Shown here piece by piece: positions 18,569-27,194 of a stretch of 64,000 bases of DNA; position 1 is the first letter of the stretch; every line of letters starts with the position of its first letter. The DNA is taken from contig ONCP01000003.1 of NCBI GenBank assembly GCA_900316385.1, positions 62,001 through 126,000 of the forward strand. Direction: 5' to 3'. The notes under the pieces are model-generated. The model saw nothing but the letters and a program-made list of their open reading frames with translations. It did not search any database and was not told the origin of the DNA. Made by a program: the position numbers and the translations under genes. Source of the stretch: an uncultured Eubacteriales bacterium (GTDB taxonomy: Bacteria; Bacillota; Clostridia; Oscillospirales; Acutalibacteraceae).

Positions 18569-20638
18569 ATGAAGAAATACAAAAAACTAATTTCTTTGAT
18601 TATTACGACAGCGCTGATTTTGACTGTGATATCCACGGCGGCGGTCACGGTTTATGCCGCTGAGATATCTGTGTCAAGCTGTGAGGAGCTTGTCTCTGTG
18701 TTGAACTCAGGCTTGAGCGACTCAACGACCGTGAAGCTCACCGCGGATATCTCTGCAAACAGCGATATAGAGCTGAAAAACGCGTCAAAGGCTACCCTCG
18801 CTCTCAACGGACACACACTCTCTCTTGGCGATAATCATTTGAAATTAACAGACGTAAGCGGTTTGACCTACATTGTCGGGTCTGAAAGCTCCGCTGTCGG
18901 CGGCAAAATCGAGGCGAACGGCGACGCGGTGATTTTCAGCGGCACGGCAGGCACGCTGACGGTAGGCAATAATGTGACCATAAGCTCCGCGAACGGAAAC
19001 GGCATTGTGAACGCGACAAGCGGACGCTCAATGACGCTTACGGGAGTAAAAATATCCGCGCCCAATGGCTGTGGTGTGCTGCTGACATCAAACCAAAACT
19101 TGGTATACAGCGCCAACGAGATTCAATCCGCTGATAAAAGAGCGTCGTCACTTTTGATCAATTTTGATAATTACAATATTTTTACGGATATCTCCGCAAA
19201 AAAATGTATTGCGGTTTCGGTTTTGGAAAACGCCACAGCATATAACGTCAATAAGTCAGGAGTTAAAGCTTCCGTTACTCTGAGATACGGAGCTCTGCTG
19301 AATGGCTCTGAGGCTGTAATCGGCAGAAACGATGAGCATTTATACGTTACAGGCGACAATATAAGCTACGGGCTTTACTCAGAGAATATCAGCGCCGATT
19401 ACGGCGTTGCGATCAACAACAGTTACACGCTCCTTCGTGACGGAAAAATGTTTGCGGTCTTTAATAAATCCGATATCGGTAGCGTTGACAGCGAGGAAAG
19501 TCTGGCTCAGGCGTTGCAATCAGGTGGAGCGTATTATATTAAGGATGATTTTACGGTTTCGGGCAATACTTCAATAACAGCGGCCGCTGATACCGTGCTT
19601 GAAGGTCAGGGTTACAAAGTAACCTTTAACGGCAGCGGCACATATCTCAGCTGTGAATCGGGGATAGATTATCAGCTCACGATTTCAAACTTAAGTCTTG
19701 ACGGCGGCAACAGTGTTGACAGCTTTTTCGGCAAGACGGAGTCGGATTTGAACGTTCGCGACGGAAATATTTATTTCTACGGCTGTGATTCCGATAATTT
19801 CATTAACGGAGCGCTGTCTTTCAACTACAAGCTCAGCGCGGACTGCGTCCTCGGGAACACTTTTGAGGTGAACGAAGGCGAAAAGATCGAGGTTGACCTC
19901 AACGGCTTTACCGTTACGGCGCCTTCCCCCGCGTTTTCGGTCAGCGGAAGCCTGACGATCAAGGACACACAGTCGGGTGGTAAGGTCATTTCTCAAAACC
20001 CGATCGAAAAGTCCGTCAACGGCTCGGTCAAGGTTTACGGCGGCGTTTTTGACGCGCCGATCTATGATTATACCGCTACGGACACGAGCGTGTTCAACAT
20101 TCGCAACAATGACGGGACCGACGGAGTATATTCTGACGCGAGCGTGCTCAGAAGCGCGGTTACTAAGGGCGCAAATGATGTTTTCCCGTACGATTCTCTC
20201 TCGAATCTCGAAACTCTCGGGATCGAGGAAAAGATAACGGGCAACCTCAAGACAAACGATATTACGGCTCAGGGAATCAGAGTTGTCACCGTTGTCAACG
20301 AGGGTCTGCTCAAGTCGTCAAACATCGCCGATTACGGCTATCTGGTCGCAAGGCTTGATAGCGACAGAACGATCGGTGAGCTTGATTTTAACCGCCTCAG
20401 AGTAGGAGTGTGGAACGGTGAGAAGCGTATCTCCTGCGTCAATTCCTCAAACGGACTGTCGGGAGATTACGGCACCTATGAGGCGGACACACGCTACAAA
20501 TACGTCACACTCGCCGTCAACGGAATGGAAAGCGGAGATAAGATCGTAGCGCGCTTCTATATCAAAACCTCAAACGGAAAATACTACTACGCTAATTACA
20601 AAACCTACGGAGGGATTCTCGCCGAGTATAAGGGTTAG
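18569..20638 (+). CDS. Secreted right-handed beta-helix (pectate-lyase-fold-like) surface protein
   Basis: 689 residues. The signal peptide (~1-28, ending VYAA) is followed by repeated short strands such as ATLALNGHTLSLGDN, AGTLTVGNN and RSMTLTGVKISAPNG. These have the regular asparagine/glycine turns of a parallel beta-helix, as found in pectate-lyase-like adhesins. A second helix-like region occurs near residues 300-490. The last ~140 residues form a separate beta domain (ITAQGIRVV ... YKTYGGI) found, from memory, at the end of other clostridial surface proteins. No catalytic residues can be identified. GAAGAGGAT precedes the ATG. It is probably expressed by readthrough from the giant gene, or from a promoter too weak for me to see. 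Confidence 0.75.
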   Translation: MKKYKKLISLIITTALILTVISTAAVTVYAAEISVSSCEELVSVLNSGLSDSTTVKLTADISANSDIELKNASKATLALNGHTLSLGDNHLKLTDVSGLTYIVGSESSAVGGKIEANGDAVIFSGTAGTLTVGNNVTISSANGNGIVNATSGRSMTLTGVKISAPNGCGVLLTSNQNLVYSANEIQSADKRASSLLINFDNYNIFTDISAKKCIAVSVLENATAYNVNKSGVKASVTLRYGALLNGSEAVIGRNDEHLYVTGDNISYGLYSENISADYGVAINNSYTLLRDGKMFAVFNKSDIGSVDSEESLAQALQSGGAYYIKDDFTVSGNTSITAAADTVLEGQGYKVTFNGSGTYLSCESGIDYQLTISNLSLDGGNSVDSFFGKTESDLNVRDGNIYFYGCDSDNFINGALSFNYKLSADCVLGNTFEVNEGEKIEVDLNGFTVTAPSPAFSVSGSLTIKDTQSGGKVISQNPIEKSVNGSVKVYGGVFDAPIYDYTATDTSVFNIRNNDGTDGVYSDASVLRSAVTKGANDVFPYDSLSNLETLGIEEKITGNLKTNDITAQGIRVVTVVNEGLLKSSNIADYGYLVARLDSDRTIGELDFNRLRVGVWNGEKRISCVNSSNGLSGDYGTYEADTRYKYVTLAVNGMESGDKIVARFYIKTSNGKYYYANYKTYGGILAEYKG

Positions 20639-20644
20639 TAACGA

Positions 20645-20675
20645 AAAAAAGCTGCCGTGATCGGCAGCTTTTATG
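20645..20675. terminator. Bidirectional terminator between convergent units
   Basis: GCTGCCG / CGGCAGC stem with a TGAT loop. It has TTTT on the + side and a run of seven T on the - side, so it serves both the beta-helix gene and the - strand cohesin-like operon. Confidence 0.88.
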
Positions 20676-20711
20676 TTATTCCTTCAGTAATAATCAACCG
20701 TTTTTTGTTGA

Positions 20712-21521
20712 TCAGTCATCGTTTTCTTTGTCGGTTCCGAGCCTGCCTTCAAGGTCGCGGATCCTCGCTTCAAGATCCTTTTCCTTTTGTCTGGCGGATT
20801 TTCTGTTGATGATCAAAATCAGAGCCGCCACCGAAAAGAAAAACACGACTCCGACAAACGGCAGTGTTTTTATGAAAAAGCCGTAATCCTTTTTCGCGTC
20901 GACAAATTCGGGATCGATAGGCTCCTCGGTCGGGGGAGACGCGGTCGCGGCTTCCTTTGAGCTGACCGCGGATTTTGTCCTTGAGCTCTTTGAAACGGTC
21001 TTTTTTCTGCCCGATCTGCTCTGATAGTAGGAGCTTCCCCGCGACGCCTTTGTCGCGGCTTTTATTTTTACCGTTTTCGCCTTCGGCGGAGTAAAATTCT
21101 TTACGTTCTCATCAACAAAATCATATGGAGTGACCTTGATAGAGGTGTCTGAATCGCCTGTCTTTTTGTATTTTATCGTCAAAAGCAGCGGCGTGTCCGA
21201 AAGCTTTATCCCGTTCTGATACAGAAAGATCGCCGTCGTTTCGCCTTTGTCGTCGGCTGATTTTGCCCTTCCGCCCGCAATTTGACACTCGGAGCTTCGT
21301 ACCTCAATCTCGTTCGGGTCGTAGCTCAGCTTGAAGCTCGCCGCCGTGAGGGTTTTGTCGGATTTTACCGCGATATCCACGGTGAAAAGCCTGCCCTTCG
21401 CGACTTCAATATCGGGGATTTTCAGCTCTGATGATAAAGAAAAGGCAGCCTCAGCGCAGAATGCTCCGAGGAAAATCATCAGAATCAAAAATTTTCCCGT
21501 AAATCCAATCACTCTGTTCAT
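20712..21521 (-). CDS. Membrane-anchored cohesin-like domain protein
   Basis: 269 residues. A signal peptide (~1-26) is followed by a ~120-residue domain with cohesin-type features: a VAKGRLFTVDIAVKS strand, ASFKLSYDPNEIEV, and LLLTIKYKKTGDSD near its end. A Ser/Thr/Lys-rich linker (~155-205) leads to one membrane helix (~210-233) and a short charged coiled-coil tail inside the cell. The fold is that of cohesin/CBM2-like beta sandwiches; true dockerin binding cannot be judged from sequence. An AAGG site lies upstream of the ATG. It is the last gene of the flavin reductase/serine hydrolase operon, 19 bases after its neighbour. It could anchor a dockerin-bearing or other partner to the membrane; no dockerin is visible in this window. 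Confidence 0.75.
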   Translation of the reverse strand: MNRVIGFTGKFLILMIFLGAFCAEAAFSLSSELKIPDIEVAKGRLFTVDIAVKSDKTLTAASFKLSYDPNEIEVRSSECQIAGGRAKSADDKGETTAIFLYQNGIKLSDTPLLLTIKYKKTGDSDTSIKVTPYDFVDENVKNFTPPKAKTVKIKAATKASRGSSYYQSRSGRKKTVSKSSRTKSAVSSKEAATASPPTEEPIDPEFVDAKKDYGFFIKTLPFVGVVFFFSVAALILIINRKSARQKEKDLEARIRDLEGRLGTDKENDD

Positions 21522-21540
21522 TTCGGTTACCTTTTTCTTG

Positions 21541-22662
21541 TCAGTTATCCAGTAAGATTCCGTTTACCTTTGAGTTGACGGCGTTGTAAACCGCCTTGCC
21601 CGTCGCCGTAAGCTTGATGTTGCCCGTACGGTTGGAGCAAAGAACAACGAGCTCTTCGGTTTCGGTGTTGATATAGGCGTAAGATGAGTGGAGGCTTGTG
21701 CCGCCGATCGAAAACAGATTTCTGCCGTCGTGCTTAAAGCCGTAGCCGTAATTAGTGCTGAACCCCTCGATTTCGTCGATAATATTAGTTTTTGTCAGGG
21801 AGTTCTTGATGATAGCGTCAAAGAAGCGCGTCATATCGCCGATGACCGAGGTCACGCCGAATGACGAGAACATAAAATCATAGTTATTGAAAAGCGGAGT
21901 GGTGTTTTCGTCGCGCCATTCTTTTTTGTCAACATTATAGCCGGACAAAGGACGCTTGGAGGACACGACCTCAGTCTTTGTCATTTTGAGCCTGTCAAAA
22001 ATGTTCTTCTGGATATAATCCTTGTAGCTTTCGCCCGAGACCTTCTCAATTATCAATCCCAGCAAATAGTAGTTGGAGTTAGGATCGCTCTTTTCTCCCT
22101 CTGTTCCGTGATCAAGGATATGCTCGCGGATCAAGCCTTTTACGTCGCCGCCCGAGTTTATCGTCTCGGCGAGTTTTTTATAGCTTTTTTGGTCATTTAC
22201 GATCTCAACAGCGTAATTTCCGAGGTCGACCTCAAAGGACAACAACTGATCGACAGTGGTTTTTTTGAGATAAGAGCGCTTTGGGGTAACTTCAAAGAAG
22301 TTATCGAGCGTGTCGTCCAGCGAGAGCTTCTTCGCGTCGGCGAGCTGAAGCGTCGCGACGCCCGTGATATTCTTGGTAAGCGAGCTGAACTGATATCGGG
22401 TTGAGCTGCCGATCGTTTTCTTTTTGTCCTTGCTCTCAAAGCCGCGGTAGTCATCGTAAATAACATTTTTGTTCAGGCTGACAAACGCTCCTCCCGAGAA
22501 ATCGGCTTCATCAAGAGCGCTGTCGATCTTGTCTTTTACATCCTCAAGCTGAGAAGCGCCGAGGGTTATTTTTTTTACGTCCACCGTTTTCTGCTCGGAG
22601 CAAGAGGCGAAGGAGGCGAGCGAAATCAGCGCCAGAAACGCGCAGATGAATTTTTTAATCAT
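21541..22662 (-). CDS. Serine hydrolase lipoprotein (beta-lactamase class C / DD-peptidase family)
   Basis: 373 residues, predicted to be anchored on the outer face of the membrane. The lipobox SFASC lies near residue 20. The nucleophile motif is SLTK (SxxK) in FSSLTKNITG, and an SNYYLLG stretch corresponds to the usual YxN region. The third motif is SIGGTSLH in place of KTG/HxG, which is common in the esterase/peptidase members. Such proteins act on D-alanyl peptides or esters; actual beta-lactam hydrolysis is unlikely to be the main role. The gene overlaps the end of the flavin reductase gene by eight bases and is followed by the cohesin-like gene, so it probably serves envelope maintenance. 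Confidence 0.85.
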   Translation of the reverse strand: MIKKFICAFLALISLASFASCSEQKTVDVKKITLGASQLEDVKDKIDSALDEADFSGGAFVSLNKNVIYDDYRGFESKDKKKTIGSSTRYQFSSLTKNITGVATLQLADAKKLSLDDTLDNFFEVTPKRSYLKKTTVDQLLSFEVDLGNYAVEIVNDQKSYKKLAETINSGGDVKGLIREHILDHGTEGEKSDPNSNYYLLGLIIEKVSGESYKDYIQKNIFDRLKMTKTEVVSSKRPLSGYNVDKKEWRDENTTPLFNNYDFMFSSFGVTSVIGDMTRFFDAIIKNSLTKTNIIDEIEGFSTNYGYGFKHDGRNLFSIGGTSLHSSYAYINTETEELVVLCSNRTGNIKLTATGKAVYNAVNSKVNGILLDN

Positions 22663-23164
22663 TTTTAAGAACCTTTACGATTTCGCTGATATACATTTTG
22701 TGATAGTCGTTGCCCTTGTACTGCGGCAGGACCGTGTTTTCGTCAATGACGCTGTCCTTGTTCAGATCCTGAGCGTAGAGCTTGCGGCAGATGAAAACAA
22801 GCTTTGCCTCGGCAAAGTAAGGAGCCTTCTCATCAAAAATAGGGGTAAAGCCGCATTCCTTGACCTTGTCAACGTTGCGGCCGCTCTTTGTTCCGCAGAA
22901 GGTCAGCGCCTTGCGGTATTCCTCGGGATAGAAGCTCATCGAAAAATACTCCTCGTCCTCGATAAGTCCGAAGGTGAATCTCTGCGGACGAACGAAAGCG
23001 AAGGTCACGGGCTTGTTCCACATTATTCCGACTCCGCCCCAGGAGGCTGTCATCGTGTTGCAGCCGTCGCCGTTCTTCGCGGTCAGAAGCGCCCAGTCCT
23101 TGCCGATAAGCTCAAACGGGTTCGAGGCGACCTCATAAGGGGAAATTTCCTTAAAATTTGCCAT
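22655..23164 (-). CDS. Flavin reductase-like (FMN-binding split-barrel) protein
   Basis: 169 residues, cytoplasmic. The sequence has the flavin reductase-like FMN-binding fold: WALLTAKNGDGCNTMTASWGG at the N-terminus, VTFAFVRPQRFTFGLIE, and FSMSFYPEEYRKAL. Members bind FMN and reduce flavins or act as small redox proteins; the substrate is not known. I chose the ATG at 23164 because AAAGGA lies nine bases before it. An upstream in-frame ATG (18 bases earlier) would place that site inside the gene. It is the first gene of a three-gene operon with its own promoter at 23191-23219. Confidence 0.85.
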   Translation of the reverse strand: MANFKEISPYEVASNPFELIGKDWALLTAKNGDGCNTMTASWGGVGIMWNKPVTFAFVRPQRFTFGLIEDEEYFSMSFYPEEYRKALTFCGTKSGRNVDKVKECGFTPIFDEKAPYFAEAKLVFICRKLYAQDLNKDSVIDENTVLPQYKGNDYHKMYISEIVKVLKND

Positions 23165-23190
23165 ACTATCAAATCCTTTCATTGTAGTTT

Positions 23191-23219
23191 ATTTTATCAT
23201 ATTAATACGGATAATTCAA
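23191..23219 (-). promoter_or_regulatory. Promoter of the flavin reductase operon
   Basis: On the - strand TTGAAT (23214-23219) and TAAAAT (23191-23196) are separated by exactly 17 bases, a good sigma-A promoter 27 bases before the ATG at 23164. The two ArgR-like palindromes lie immediately upstream of its -35. Confidence 0.7.
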
Positions 23220-23222
23220 TAT

Positions 23223-23261
23223 GATGTATAATTATACGATATTTAAGTATAATTATACGTT
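23223..23261. promoter_or_regulatory. Tandem ArgR-type operator (two identical palindromes)
   Basis: GTATAATTATAC, a perfect palindrome, occurs at 23226-23237 and again at 23247-23258, followed by G both times. The centres are 21 bases apart, the known spacing of paired 18-bp ARG boxes bound by one ArgR/AhrC hexamer. The sites fit the pattern TG-AT/AT-CA loosely. They lie between the divergent promoters of the flavin reductase operon and of argG. No ArgR gene is in the window, so the assignment is inferred. Confidence 0.6.
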
Positions 23262-23377
23262 ATTTTGCATAAAAATATTATAATCCTTCTATTTTTTAGC
23301 TGTTTTAAGGTCGTTTTTATTGATAAAAGAGGTAAAACAGATTGTTTTCACGGACTTTTTATATACTTTTCATAAAC
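23262..23377. other. AT-rich non-coding spacer upstream of argG
   Basis: Together with the flanking elements, this makes a gap of just over 300 bases between the flavin reductase start and argG. The stretch is strongly AT-rich. I see no open frame with a ribosome site, no tRNA and no T-box or other known leader element; it probably serves as regulatory spacer DNA. Confidence 0.5.
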
Positions 23378-23395
23378 TTTGAATAATTATGCAAA
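23378..23395. promoter_or_regulatory. Promoter-proximal ARG box of argG
   Basis: TTTGAATAATTATGCAAA matches the general ARG box (TGAAT-N4-ATTCA core) at all but one core position. It ends six bases before the -35 element of argG, so arginine-bound ArgR here could hinder RNA polymerase. Confidence 0.6.
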
Positions 23396-23401
23396 TAGGG
23401 C

Positions 23402-23429
23402 TTGAATTTTTCGCTTTTAGGAGTATAAT
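23402..23429 (+). promoter_or_regulatory. Promoter of the arginine operon
   Basis: TTGAAT (23402-23407), a 16-base spacer and a perfect TATAAT (23424-23429). Transcription would start near 23436, giving a leader of about 36 bases ahead of argG. Confidence 0.8.
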
Positions 23430-23471
23430 GTTAAGAGTAACATTAAGGAAAACTTTTTGGAGGTAATCATT

Positions 23472-24695
23472 ATGGCAGACAAGAAGATCAAAAAAGTAGT
23501 ACTCGCCTATTCGGGCGGACTTGATACATCCATCATCATTCCGTGGTTAAAGGAAAACTACGATAACTGCGAGGTAATCGCGGTATCGGGCAACGTCGGA
23601 CAGGCCGACGAGCTCGAGGGCCTTGAGGAGAAGGCGATCGCCACAGGCGCTTCAAAGCTCTACATCGAGGATCTGAACAAGGAATTTGTTGAGGAATATG
23701 TTTATCCCACAGTCAAGGCGGGCGCCGTTTACGAGGGCAAGTACCTTCTCGGTACCTCGTTCGCTCGTCCGATCATCGCTAAAAGACTCGTTGAGATCGC
23801 TCTCAAGGAGGGCGCCGACGCTATCTGTCACGGTTGCACGGGCAAGGGCAACGATCAGGTTCGTTTTGAGCTTGCGATCAAGGCTTACGCTCCCGATATG
23901 ACCATCATTGCTCCCTGGCGTGTATGGGAATTCAAGAGCCGTGAGGAGGAGATCGCTTACGCCGAGGCAAAGAAGATCCCGCTCAAGATCAACCGTGAAA
24001 CAAACTACTCCAAGGATAAGAACCTCTGGCACCTGAGCCACGAGGGTCTTGACCTCGAAAATCCCGCTAACGAGCCGATGTACGAGAAGGAAGGATTCCT
24101 TGAGATGGGAGTATCTCCCTTACAGGCTCCCGACGAGCCCGAGTATGTCACCATTCACTTTGAGAAGGGTGAGGCGACAGCGATCAACGGCGAGGAGATG
24201 GACGCTGTTTCCGTTGTAACAAAGCTCAACGAGATCGGCGGAAAGAACGGTATCGGCATTACAGATATCGTCGAGAACCGTCTTGTCGGTATGAAGGCAA
24301 GGGGCGTATACGAGACCCCCGGCGGCACAATCCTTTACGCCGCTCACAATAAGCTCGAGGAAATCTGCCTCGACAAGGACACCCAGCATTACAAGAGCGT
24401 GCTCGCGATCAAGTTCGCGGAGCTCGTTTACGACGGAAAATGGTACACACCGCTTCGCGAGGCGCTTTCGGCGTTTGTTGACAGCACACAGCAGTTTGTA
24501 ACAGGCGACGTCAAGCTCAAGCTTTATAAGGGCAACATCATTGACGCGGGCGTTACAAGCCCCTATTCGCTCTATGATGAGGAGATCGCGACCTTTGATG
24601 AGGACGAGGTTTACAACCAGAATGATTCCGCGGGCTTCATCAACCTCTTTGGTCTGCCGATCAAGGTAAGGGCAAAAAAGGGCTTGATCAAGTAA
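23472..24695 (+). CDS. argG: Argininosuccinate synthase
   Basis: Joins citrulline and aspartate with ATP to give argininosuccinate, the penultimate step of arginine synthesis in the cytoplasm. 407 residues, the usual length. The N-terminal nucleotide-binding signature AYSGGLDTS is present, as are [15 protein letters not shown] and the family motif APWRVWEF. The start is the ATG at 23472, seven bases after GGAGGT; an open frame extends 15 bases further upstream without support. It is the first gene of the eight-gene arginine operon and lies downstream of ArgR-like boxes. Confidence 0.98.
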   Translation: MADKKIKKVVLAYSGGLDTSIIIPWLKENYDNCEVIAVSGNVGQADELEGLEEKAIATGASKLYIEDLNKEFVEEYVYPTVKAGAVYEGKYLLGTSFARPIIAKRLVEIALKEGADAICHGCTGKGNDQVRFELAIKAYAPDMTIIAPWRVWEFKSREEEIAYAEAKKIPLKINRETNYSKDKNLWHLSHEGLDLENPANEPMYEKEGFLEMGVSPLQAPDEPEYVTIHFEKGEATAINGEEMDAVSVVTKLNEIGGKNGIGITDIVENRLVGMKARGVYETPGGTILYAAHNKLEEICLDKDTQHYKSVLAIKFAELVYDGKWYTPLREALSAFVDSTQQFVTGDVKLKLYKGNIIDAGVTSPYSLYDEEIATFDEDEVYNQNDSAGFINLFGLPIKVRAKKGLIK

Positions 24696-24714
24696 GATAA
24701 TTTCGCTTTTTTCA

Positions 24715-24734
24715 GGGCAGGGTAACACCTGCCC
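24715..24734 (+). other. Intercistronic hairpin between argG and argH
   Basis: GGGCAGG / CCTGCCC stem with a GTAACA loop. There is no T-run after it, so it is more likely an RNA-stability or processing element than a terminator. Confidence 0.55.
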
Positions 24735-24779
24735 ATTAAGCGGTTTTAGGGAGTATTTTTAGAGAAACGGAGATATATT

Positions 24780-26150
24780 ATGCAGCTTTGGAAGGGTCGC
24801 TTCAAAAAGGAGCTTTCAAAAACCACCAATGATTTCAACAGCTCGATCAGCTTTGACAGCCGTATGTACAGGGAGGATATCGAGGGCAGTATCGCCCACG
24901 CGACGATGCTCGGCAGATGCGGCATCATCAAGGAGGAGGAAGCGGAGCATATCCGTCAGGGGCTCGGAGAGATCCTCGCCGATATCGAGAGCGGCAAGCT
25001 CAAGATAGATATGGAAGCCGAAGATATACACACCTTCATCGAGGGCGAGCTGACCAAGCGTATCGGCGACGACGGAAAGCGTCTGCACACCTCCAGAAGC
25101 CGTAACGATCAGGTCGCGCTCGACATCAAGCTTTACCTCAAGAAAGAGGTCGTTAACGTAAGGTCGATGGTTGAGCAGCTTATCGCGGTGCTCGCGAAAA
25201 AGGCTGAGCAGTACAGCGACACCGTTATGCCCGGCTATACTCATCTTCAGAGAGCTCAGCCGATCACCTTTGGTCATCATCTGCTCGCGTACGCGGAAAT
25301 GCTTCTGCGCGACGTAAGTCGTCTTGACGACTGCCTCAGGCGTATGGATGAAATGCCGCTCGGCTCTTGCGCGCTTGCGGGAACGACCTACCCGATCGAC
25401 AGGAACATCACCAAAGAGCTGCTCGGCTTTGACAGGATCACCAACAACTCCCTTGACGGCGTTTCCGACAGGGATTACTGCATTGAGTTCGCGTCGGTGC
25501 TCTCGATAATCATGGTTCACCTCAGCCGTTTCTCGGAGGAGATCATTATGTGGTGTTCGTGGGAGTTCAAATTCATCGAGCTCGACGACGCGTTCTCCAC
25601 AGGCTCATCGATTATGCCGCAGAAAAAGAATCCCGATATCGCCGAGCTTGTAAGAGGAAAGAGCGGACGTGTTTTCGGCGACACAATGACCCTTCTGACA
25701 GTTATGAAGGGGATCGCGCTCGCTTACAACAAGGATATGCAGGAGGACAAGGAAGCGATCTTCGACGCGGTCGATACCGTGAAAATGTGTCTTACCGCCT
25801 TTATCCCGATGCTCGACACAATGCGAGTTATCCCCGAAAATATGCGAAAAGCGGCGGCGGGCGGCTTTATCAACGCCACTGATGTAGCCGACTGGCTCAC
25901 AAAGAACGGCGTTCCCTTCCGCGACGCGTACAAGGCGACGGGCGAGCTTGTCGCGAGATGCATAGAGCTTGGCACGGACCTTGAGAGTCTTCCGATCGAG
26001 GAATATAAGAAGGTCTGCGATGTGTTCAACGAGGACGTTTACAAGGCGATCTCGCTTGAGTACTGTGTATCCCAGCGCACCGCGTTCGGCGGTCCCGCGC
26101 CCGAAAATGTAAAATATCAGGCAAACAGAATAGAGGAGTTACTTAAATGA
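24780..26150 (+). CDS. argH: Argininosuccinate lyase
   Basis: Splits argininosuccinate into arginine and fumarate. 456 residues, typical of the fumarase/aspartase superfamily. The signature GSSIMPQKKNPD carries the catalytic serine loop. RSRNDQVALD and the YTHLQRAQP substrate loop are also intact. A GGAG site precedes the ATG. The 84-base gap after argG contains a hairpin without T-run, and the gene overlaps argC by four bases, so all are on one transcript. Confidence 0.98.
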   Translation: MQLWKGRFKKELSKTTNDFNSSISFDSRMYREDIEGSIAHATMLGRCGIIKEEEAEHIRQGLGEILADIESGKLKIDMEAEDIHTFIEGELTKRIGDDGKRLHTSRSRNDQVALDIKLYLKKEVVNVRSMVEQLIAVLAKKAEQYSDTVMPGYTHLQRAQPITFGHHLLAYAEMLLRDVSRLDDCLRRMDEMPLGSCALAGTTYPIDRNITKELLGFDRITNNSLDGVSDRDYCIEFASVLSIIMVHLSRFSEEIIMWCSWEFKFIELDDAFSTGSSIMPQKKNPDIAELVRGKSGRVFGDTMTLLTVMKGIALAYNKDMQEDKEAIFDAVDTVKMCLTAFIPMLDTMRVIPENMRKAAAGGFINATDVADWLTKNGVPFRDAYKATGELVARCIELGTDLESLPIEEYKKVCDVFNEDVYKAISLEYCVSQRTAFGGPAPENVKYQANRIEELLK

Positions 26151-27181
26151 TACATGTTGGAATAGTCGGAGCGACAGGCTACGCGGGCTGCGAGCTCGTC
26201 AGGCTTCTCGCCGCTCACCCCGAGGCTGAGGTTACAGCGATAAGCTCCGTCAGCTTTGAGGGCAAGAAGATATCGGACGTATATCCGAGCTACATATACC
26301 TTAACGATATGGTTTGTGAAAGCGCCGCCGAGGTAGTCGGAAAAAGTGACGTTGTCTTTGCCGCGCTCCCTCACGGTCTGAGTCAGGAGCTGGCGGCGGA
26401 ATGCAAAGAGAATAATGTGAAGTTTATTGATCTGGGCGCCGATTTCCGCCTTGAGAGCGAGGACGAGTACAACGAGTGGTACGGCGGCACCTTCCTTGAC
26501 AAAAAGCTTCACGAGGAGTCGGTTTACGGGCTTCCCGAATTTTTCCGCGAAGAGATCAAGGGCAAGAGCATTATCGCGAACCCCGGCTGTTACACAACCT
26601 GTTCGCCTTTGGCTCTCGCGCCCGCCGTTGTTAACGGCCTGATCGAGATGAAGGGCATTATCTGCAACTGCGCGAGCGGTGTAACGGGCGCCGGAAGAAA
26701 GCCCAATCAGGGCAATCATTACCCCGAGCTTAACGAGGGCTTTCACGCTTACAAGGTCGCCTGTCATCGTCATACTCCCGAGATCGAGCAAACCTTGTCA
26801 CGTCTTTCGGGCGAAAAGGTCACTCTTACCTTTGTTCCGCATCTTCTTCCCGTCAACCGCGGCATTCTCGCCACGTGCTACGCCGACGTTAAGGACGGCG
26901 TGACCTACAACGACCTGCGAAAGGCGTATGAGGAGTACTACAAGGACGAGTATTTTGTCCGCGTGCTTCCCGAAGGAATGTGCGCCGATATCCACAACAT
27001 CAAATATTCGAACTTCTGCGACATAAGCATTCATTTTGACGGCAGAGCGAAAAAGCTCGTCGCCTGCGCCGCCATCGACAATATGGTCAAGGGCGCCGCG
27101 GGTCAGGCTATTCAGAATATGAACATTATTTTCGGACTGGACGAAAAAACAGGTCTCGACATCGTCCCGCCCGCGTTCTGA
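26147..27181 (+). CDS. argC: N-acetyl-gamma-glutamyl-phosphate reductase
   Basis: Reduces N-acetylglutamyl phosphate to the semialdehyde with NADPH, the third step of ornithine synthesis. 344 residues. The N-terminal Rossmann motif is GATGYAGCELVRLL. The active-site cysteine sits in ANPGCYTT, and the HRHTPEIEQ motif is conserved. The start overlaps the argH stop as ATGA, so the two are translationally coupled. Confidence 0.98.
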   Translation: MIHVGIVGATGYAGCELVRLLAAHPEAEVTAISSVSFEGKKISDVYPSYIYLNDMVCESAAEVVGKSDVVFAALPHGLSQELAAECKENNVKFIDLGADFRLESEDEYNEWYGGTFLDKKLHEESVYGLPEFFREEIKGKSIIANPGCYTTCSPLALAPAVVNGLIEMKGIICNCASGVTGAGRKPNQGNHYPELNEGFHAYKVACHRHTPEIEQTLSRLSGEKVTLTFVPHLLPVNRGILATCYADVKDGVTYNDLRKAYEEYYKDEYFVRVLPEGMCADIHNIKYSNFCDISIHFDGRAKKLVACAAIDNMVKGAAGQAIQNMNIIFGLDEKTGLDIVPPAF

Positions 27182-27194
27182 TTTGGAGAATACT

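Noticed and set aside
21541..22662. Beta-lactam resistance gene
   Set aside because: The class C fold is shared by many peptidases and esterases; lipoprotein context and modified third motif argue against a dedicated resistance enzyme.
24120..24728. 202-codon open frame opposite argG
   Set aside because: argG is unambiguous in the + frame; the antisense translation has no recognisable features.
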